Assembly (NCBI GenBank): GCA_004794655.1
Contig: SMMW01000585.1
Coordinates: 4,351,501 to 4,415,500 of the forward strand
DNA: 64,000 nt
Direction of reading: 5' to 3'
Source: Marisa cornuarietis
Taxonomy: Eukaryota > Mollusca > Gastropoda > Architaenioglossa > Ampullariidae
Shown: piece after piece, positions 57,167 to 64,000 of the stretch
Layout of the letters: the number at the start of each line of letters is the position of its first letter
How positions within the stretch are numbered: position 1 is the stretch's first letter
The notes under the pieces: model-generated
The model's input: only the letters and a program-made list of their open reading frames with translations
What the model was told of the DNA's origin: nothing
The model's database searches: none
Made by a program: the position numbers and the translations under genes

Positions 57167-57740
57167 AACGAAGCGGTTACTCGGAGAGTGATGCCTCTTC
57201 CCGTAACTGTCTTCAAGGTATTGTTTGCTTCTGGATTTTCGTCGACTTTGGTGTCTCCTGTTGTGTTTATGTTGTGCCGTATGCTTTTTTTCCCCCAGAT
57301 GTTTGTTTGCACCAAGTCGTCTCCACCTGTAGACCGCCTCCTCCACTAACGGTCTCTGCTAGCCTCTTGGCCATCGCGTGCGAGTTATTTCCTCTTGACG
57401 TGATCTCCATTTCCCTGCAATTACATCTTTTGTTTCTGATCTACGGACCACGCGCTTTACACATTTTCTTTTCTACAGGCCTTGTGCTTCTTCCCTACAT
57501 TTTCCACGACATCTTTAAATTTTTGAGGTACATGTGTACAGGACGTCGACTGCACGCCCGGTGTATTTTTTTTTTTTGCCTCTTTCTCCATGGATGTTCT
57601 CGACTATTTCGTGCTTACTCATATTTCTTTGGTTCCAAAATCTACGAACTATTGTCTCTTGTTGTTTTTGCAAAGTACTTTGAAACTGCTTTGACGCTTG
57701 GGAAAGGCGCTACATAAATTACATTATTATTAAAAATTCA
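57167..57740 (+). mobile_element. LINE 3'-UTR fragment
   Basis: T-rich sequence ending TTTGACGCTTGGGAAAGGCGCTACATAAATTACATTATTATTA, the typical 3' terminus of CR1/L2-like elements. The 217-codon frame across this region and the preceding element (from 57064) is rich in Phe, Leu and Cys and matches no protein. I take it as non-coding. Confidence 0.65.
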
Positions 57741-59819
57741 GCTGGAATACGAAATGTGCAGTGTATGAAGACCACCGAGCATCGACAGTAAGACACAGAC
57801 CATCCTAAAATTAACATTCGCATGCGCCATAATACCGGTCTCAGCTAAGGGAAACCTTGGAATAAAATTCAGTAGCCGCCTGGTCTGACATCACCGTGGG
57901 GCACTATTATTTTTATCTAGCCTATAATTTATTTGTGTTGTCTTGTTTTTTTAAACATTACACACCTATTCGTTTGACTATAATCTATCAACTTACAAAA
58001 AATGGTTACTAAGCTAATCACATCACGGTACGTCCCACCATCTGTAGAAGGTGACCTAAATTGTTTCTTCTTCACACATTTCAAGGAAAAGATGACCACA
58101 AACGTCTGTGAATAACATGGCCGACAAACTCTCATTATCAGGTCTCCAAGCTGTTCTATTCCATTTTCTATCCTCTTTTCTCTCATCACCGGTCCATCAC
58201 AATATTATTACGGCCACTCTTAGTACCAGACTCGGTTTCAGAATAGAAATATAACCTTCTAATTTGACAACTATCATACTTTGCGTCTGTAGTGTCAAAT
58301 ATAGAAAAACAATGGTGTGAGGTCAAAATGATAAGCATAATGTTTGCAAGAACAAGGTCAAGGAATAGTGCTGGAACGGTGATGAGTGTTTTTCGCCGAG
58401 CCACCACCTCAGATACAAGTAGCTGATGATGAAAGAAAGGTATCGCACAGTTTTACAAGAAGACAGACCAAACAAAGCCACGTAAAACAAAATGAAGCGA
58501 ATCTAAGTAACCGGGGAGATGCATCTACCGGAAGCCAATGAGGCAATTAACCACTTCATGTCTAGAAATGGACTATTCATACTTGTCCTTAAGTCAGTGG
58601 ACATTGTACGTGTGCACCCAGTCAAGCACCAGAAGATTTAGCTGGGTGCAGTTTCTTTTCTGATGACTAGGTAAAACTCAAGGCAAGATACTATTTCTGG
58701 GTGAATTAATCTGTTTTGGAGACACACGCCTACAAACATAATCAACACAGATATCAAGATTATACATAGATATGCATATGTTATCAAAGCTACAATCAAT
58801 AAAAGAGCTGTACCATTTAATAATTAGGCGCACCTGTATTTTGAAAACGCGACGTCACGATTTTGATCTAAAGAAATGAAATGGGGTATTCAAATACATT
58901 TCACGACATTCTTGCGCTGATTCGTACCTAGTCCATAAAACAATTCCACTTTCAACCTTAAAGTTTTACTGCGGAGACAATGCACTGTCTGTGAGTCCCT
59001 CCGTTTATTTGATATAGTGAAACAGAGAAACGATGTTTGCCACATTCACCTCACAGAGCTGCGTGCATGACTGCGTGTGAAGACTTCACTAAAGTCTGGA
59101 TATTTTCGAGCCTGGCCTCATCTTCCACATCATCATGGTGTCCGAGAAAATACAAGCTTTCAGTCGATAATTATATCCAGCAAGAATGAACGATAATGGA
59201 GCGATGCTTTGGTCTGGTCTATCCAATAGGCGAACTGCCGATAGTAGAAGAGCCGGAGCTTTCATCCTAGTTATCCTGTATCCTTTCCACTATAGTCCAG
59301 AATCCCTGAACACATTGGGATGCATTTAATTAGTTAATTTTAAAAGTGTTGTCTGAAAGAATAAAATTTCCTAGTCTTTAAAACAGTAGAAAGAAACTAA
59401 AACTGCGTGTAAGCAGAATTAGAGGGCATTTGAAACAATTTAAGGGTACAATGCTTATTCAACTGTCTATACGTTAAAAATTCGGCCACCGATAGCTGAA
59501 AGAGCTTCATTCTCGGCAATTTTGTGTCGTTAACGACTGATCTGCACAGTTCATTTTTATGCAGTCAAGTCACAAACGAGCTATGTAAGGAAATAATGTC
59601 AAGAGTGTACTTGAGGCGACTGATGACGTCATGTGTGATTGTGAATGTGGACCCCTACATTGCATATACGAGAATCAACTCCAAATACCCTTGACTGACA
59701 GAAGGAGTGTTTGGATTAAAATAAACAGCAAGCGCTCAAGTACCCTTAGGTTAAATTCGTTGCAAAATAGTCTCCTTTGACGTCTTTTGGAGGTCACCAG
59801 ACGTCAACAGAACATTTCC
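57741..59819. other. Intergenic, nothing recognised
   Basis: No gene, RNA or repeat is identified on either strand; ORFs are short and without recognisable motifs. Confidence 0.5.
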
Positions 59820-60059
59820 CTAGGCAGGGACATGCTCTCCTAACACCAGGCACAAGTCTCTAGCCTGCTTCACCAGTAGAGACCTTTTAGAAGGCTTCTC
59901 ATCTCTTTCCAGAAGTCCCTTTTCCCTTTTCAGTTCTTGGACTTCGGTGTCAAAGAAATCTAAAAGGGGGAAGTTCTGATACTGCATCAAGCTTATGGCA
60001 AGGGAGTTAGTCTTTCTGCGGAAACCCCCCAAAAGTTGACGGCAATCGCCCGGCGCCAT
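59820..60059 (-). CDS. Hypothetical small protein, 79 codons
   Basis: ATG at 60059 in a good context (GAAATGG) opens a frame ending at TAG (59822-59820). The product has a polar, charged composition (MAPGDCRQLLGGFRRKTNSL, VQELKREKGLLERDEKPSKR, SLLVKQARDLCLVLGEHVPA) and a predicted amphipathic helix, unlike the hydrophobic chance ORFs elsewhere in the window. The frame is open upstream to about 60122 (SVPSLWNQKFAQVRDFE), so it may be a terminal exon or a relic of a mobile-element ORF. No family is recognised. Confidence 0.35.
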   Translation of the reverse strand: MAPGDCRQLLGGFRRKTNSLAISLMQYQNFPLLDFFDTEVQELKREKGLLERDEKPSKRSLLVKQARDLCLVLGEHVPA

Positions 60060-60964
60060 TTCAAAATCTCGCACTTGGGCAAACTTTTGGTTCCAGAGGC
60101 TGGGTACTGACGAGGTCCTAATTTACGACAGCATGCACTCTGGAAGACACTTCGTCTTCTCCGTCGTCTGCAAAGCCCCGCGGGGGCGACAGTGATGTGA
60201 CTTTTGAGAAGCCTCAGTAAAATGGACAGCAGAACTCCCCCTTCTTCTGTTTAACCTAATCTTTTTAGGGAGAACTAAATTTCTCCCTGTTGTTGTCGGG
60301 ACAAGTTAATGTCTGACTGCATTTGAAAACTTTCGTTAGGTAGAAGTTTGTGCTTACTGATGATTCACCACGTATTCTGCAGCAGTTAATGCAAAAGCAT
60401 TCGACCTTGAAACAGCTTTTCTTTCCTTGAAAGTAACGAATTAAAAGATAAACTGATAAACTGCATCAGTGATTCTTTCTTTCATGCTTACAACACAGAA
60501 GGACGTTTAGCTAAACTTTAGGTTTTCGAAAAATATTTGCCTTAGTATACATAGCGTGACTGTTACATATGGCCTACTCCTTTGAGGTGAATTGGTTTCA
60601 AGTCTTGCCAGTTGCGCAGTCTCCTAACAATAAATGCAGCTCTTCCTGGGAAGGCAGTTTGTTTTACGTGAAATGCTCTATCCTAGAGTGTTGATAAGGA
60701 ACTGAAGAGTTGTAGATGCTTTAACCTTTAAAAATGTGCGTAAAGATTTTTGTTGGTTTTAATCATGCTATGCACAATCAAGCATTGGCATATGAGAGTG
60801 TGTTAGAGACAGAAAGTTTCACAAAATATTAAACATATAGGACCCTTGTTTAGGAGAATTAGATTGCTGACTGTCCTCTATATCAGTGATTTTGGTGACA
60901 GTTTTGAAGACAGTTTCAATCTGATGTGATATACCTACTTATTATACCCTTTCCTTCTTCCTAC

Positions 60965-61039
60965 CACACACACGCACACATATTCACGCTCTCTCTCTGT
61001 CACACACACACACACATACACACACATACACACTTTCTG

Positions 61040-61097
<58 letters not shown>
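60965..61097. repeat. Long (CA)n microsatellite
   Basis: An interrupted CA tract of about 130 bp including an uninterrupted run of about 57 bp (61041-61097). The 166-codon plus-strand ORF across it is an artefact (alternating His-Thr). Confidence 0.95.
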
Positions 61098-61100
<3 letters not shown>

Positions 61101-61853
61101 TACACAAATTATACTTACACACGCACTCAGAGCACAAAATCAGCGACACAAACAAAGAAGGACGAAACTACTTGATGATATCGTTCAGACTACAACTTCC
61201 TAAACAAGCTGTTGGCGATGTTATAAGTACTTCATTGCTGCGTCTTCTGTTTAGGACATCGATCCAGTGTAGAAATCTCTCCCTACCTGTCCCCCCGCCC
61301 CCGAAAAAAATCTCACTACTACTTAATCACGGCTGTGGCAGACCTCATCGGATAGGCCACACACCAGTCTCTCAACTCTTTGAGATCCATCTGCACGAAA
61401 CCTGGAGGAATAACAGAAGAAAATAAAATCATTCAATGACTATTTTCCGTTCAGATTACGTTCAGAGCGCTGTTGACGACTCCTTTTCATGGAGGCTGTG
61501 CTGTTCTTGAGTTCTGTATTATGTAGCTGACATTTGATTACGGTGGTGAATTTACTTCAATTTCTTGCTGATCTTTCAGGCGTACATTCGTTGCGTCTTT
61601 GTTTACTTGCAGAGACATCCATTCGACACTTTCCACAGTTCTTTCGTCGGATTTCTTCAATGAGCCAGCACTCAAGGTGTCAAGGATCAGCGTCGCCATT
61701 CTAGTCAGAAGGTATCAGAAATTTCTTGCAAGGCACTCATTAGTCTTGAATAATACCAACTCATTATAACAACAAGGATCGGAGAAGTCCCGTAAATATT
61801 TCCTGAGCGAAGCTCTTTTTGTACCGCATTGTTACTTGCCTCTATTGCATTTG

Positions 61854-62039
61854 GAAAGGCGGTCCGGTGGCGCAACGGTTAGCGCCTGTCACCAATACAG
61901 TGAAGGTTGGCTGTCCTGGGTTCGTTTCTCGTCTCGGGCACGCTGTTTTTCTCTTCATGTGGCATTTGTTTACAGGGCTGGCTGTCTTGCCGTGATATAG
62001 CCTTAGTTGCTGGTTCGGCGTAAAACACCACTCCCCCCC
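61854..62039 (+). mobile_element. tRNA-derived SINE, copy 3 (best preserved)
   Basis: The head reads GGTCCGGTGGCGCAACGGTT, close to a tRNA A box, with GGGTTCG at the B box. The 3' domain matches the copies at 1307 and 1777. The short direct repeat TGCATTTG at 61846-61853 and 62040-62047 fits a target site duplication. Confidence 0.87.
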
Positions 62040-62329
62040 TGCATTTGAAGCGATTCAAACTGAATTTTTTTTCCAGCTTAGAGATCTCTGCAACATGATG
62101 ACCTTCACTAAAAAAATAACGGAAAATAATTCGACCAAGATCATAACCTATTGATGGATAAATGCTGTGGGCAGGCAGAGTGGTTCAATGCATCTAGGCT
62201 AGCGCCATTTATAGAGATGCGGTAGGTGTGTGTAGGTAGGTTAGTGTCCTCGACACAGACTGAGAGCGGTACATATAGGCTAGTGTTGTCAATAAAGACC
62301 TTAGAGGTATTATCTGTAACTGTGGTTAT

Positions 62330-62540
62330 CGACGCTGGTACAGTACGTCTGTCTTTCTGACAACCAACGTCTTTGCTGGAGACAATATATTGCTGGCAAT
62401 GAGTCTGAACGTCTTTGCTCGAGACAGTATGTTGCGTACCCTAGGGGTGAAAGCTTTTGTTGGATATGTTGCTGAGGATGAGGCTGACCGTCTTTGCTGG
62501 AGACGATATGAGGCAGAGCAGCGTGCATGTTGACGAGGAT
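62330..62540. repeat. Degenerate minisatellite, unit about 41 bp
   Basis: Units start CGTCTTTGCTGGAGAC (62369, 62410, about 62452 as a diverged copy, 62490). They share TATxTTGCTG and a GAxTGA/GACTGAC end. Two overlapping minus-strand ORFs across it reflect the periodicity, not genes. Confidence 0.7.
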
Positions 62541-64000
62541 CAGCAAATAGCTTCACTGTCAAAACAGTTTTTCCATTGTCCTCGCAAGGGCGTTCAAAGG
62601 TCTATCCGAAGTCAAATGTGAAATGCCTTGTGATGATCTCCCCTGTCACTGTTCAGCGTGTCGAAGAATAAGTAGTGAGTGTTGGTGCAAGAGCACTCCC
62701 TTGTCAACCTCACTTTTGAGATAAGGAAACCTTTTAGACAAAGTGCCTTTGTACTTTGCTTGCCGTCACCTTCACTTTGACCCTTTGTCTGACGGGAAAT
62801 ACAGAAAGCCTGTGTCTGAAAACAAACGCCTAACGAATCACATGTAGGTTTAAAACCCATTTATCATGCGTAAATTCGCGTTTATTGCTCATAAAATATA
62901 CTTTTATTTTCGTAGACAACTTTTTCTTTGGTAGGTTTGTGTTTCATTCATAATGATACACAGAACCTTGACGTCAGTATATAATAAAAAGTAACAATCA
63001 CAGCTATGACCACAACTTCAAGATTGTGGCTGCAGTTATGCGTGTGCATATATGTAGAATTTAATCGCAGAAATGCAATATAAAAACGAAGATTTCTGTC
63101 AATACTAAAAGGTATTATTAGCTTTATCAGAATTAATAAAAATGTCGACAAATTTAGCTTGCTGCCGAGAGTAAGTCTGCTCATTGCTGAATGCACTGTT
63201 CTCTACCTTTGAACTTTTATATTGTCTTCTGCACACTTCTTCTCCTCCTGCCGCTGCGCTTTTTTCACGACTATTTTTTTTTTACCTTCAGCGCCTCATT
63301 CTGGTCACTTCAAAGTTGTCCACCTTTTTTTTGCGCGTGGGCTGTTATAGTCTCTGTGCAGTGGGACGTGCAGTACTGTAGGCAAGGTATACATCTCCCT
63401 AAGGTCAAGGACTGAGTTCCACGCTGCTCTAAGACTTAGACGTGGTGTTCATAACTGATTAGCATTCTCCTTCCATCTGGCTTGGTGCCGGAAGGGTTAT
63501 CGAATTTTAAAGGGCATCTCTTAAGTCTCAGAGCTGGTGATAAGAAGCCGATAAAGAGTCTCTGCACTTTGATCGATATCTCAAGCTGTCCATGTTAATG
63601 AACTCTTCACGAAGGATGGATCTCGTTCATATCTTCCATTTAATGGGATAGAAGGGTGCATATTTTTCTGAATTGTCGAGTAAATCTCAGTACAGGATAT
63701 ATTTCCACCAAATCTGGTTTGATATTCTTCTTCCATTCTCGATATATATATTTTGACAGACGATACCAAACACAGAAAGAGGTTGAAATTCTGACGTCAC
63801 AATATACCTACTTAAAGTAATTATATTCTCAGCTTGGGCATTGGCTGAGGCCTTCACAGCAAAAGCGTATCAATGCTATATCCTATATTATTCTCTTTCT
63901 GTACATGATGATACTAGTAGATGTGTATCTCCAGAATGAAAGATGAGTATTTACCGAGATTAGGGGAATATAGTATTTTGCATCGAGCTTTACACGATCA
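62541..64000. other. Right-end intergenic sequence
   Basis: No gene or repeat recognised. AT-rich, short ORFs only. Confidence 0.5.

Noticed and set aside
57064..57717. 217-codon plus-strand ORF, the longest in the window
   Set aside because: Composition is dominated by Phe, Leu, Cys and Ser, it starts inside a Tigger terminus and ends in a LINE 3' tail; T-rich non-coding sequence explains it.
60926..61426. 166-codon plus-strand ORF
   Set aside because: Much of it is a translated CA microsatellite.
61854..62039. Functional tRNA gene
   Set aside because: A and B boxes are present but no cloverleaf can be formed and the unit is a repeated SINE with target duplications.
1..64000. CRISPR arrays, operons, bacterial signals, rRNA
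   Set aside because: None seen; gene structure is clearly eukaryotic and short repeats are microsatellites or transposon parts.

Overview
The window is eukaryotic nuclear DNA: intron-rich genes, large introns with GT-AG sites, tRNA-derived SINEs, LINE and DNA-transposon relics, and many dinucleotide microsatellites. Protein divergence from the vertebrate orthologues and the repeat types suggest a lophotrochozoan invertebrate, most likely a gastropod mollusc. That placement is inference.

Layout. (1) Positions 1-3434, plus strand: the 3' half of PDHX, the E3-binding protein (component X) of the pyruvate dehydrogenase complex, in six exons, cut off by the left edge. (2) Positions 5068-53819, minus strand: one complete gene for a phospholipase C-like protein of the PLCL/PRIP family. 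I assembled 26 coding exons by hand, with consistent phase at every junction. They give 3276 nt and 1091 codons plus stop, close to the length of human PLCL1. PDHX and PLCL converge tail to tail with 1.6 kb between stop codons, and their 3' UTRs probably overlap. (3) Positions 53820-64000: 5' flank of PLCL and intergenic DNA, with a degenerate pogo/Tigger-like transposase, a LINE 3' end, a small unexplained ORF, a long CA tract, a SINE and a short minisatellite.

The PLCL introns carry most of the repeats: a frameshifted LINE reverse transcriptase (10391-12240), a second LINE 3' fragment, a 740-bp Tigger-type MITE with TA target site duplication, a 268-bp MITE, a 510-bp fold-back element, a second inverted-repeat pair, and a decayed tandem duplication of an exon boundary.

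Most interesting observation: the PLCL protein has the PRIP architecture (PP1-docking motif, PH, EF-hands, X, Y, C2, long C-terminal region), yet keeps every residue that I can place as catalytic, Ca2+-binding or substrate-binding in PLC-delta1, at exactly the PLC-delta1 spacing. Vertebrate PLCL proteins are regarded as catalytically dead. This protein may therefore be an active PLC on a scaffold-type chassis. Secondary points of interest are a candidate nested or alternative transcription unit in intron 1 (50.4-51.9 kb) and a sharp CpG-density mosaic along the gene.
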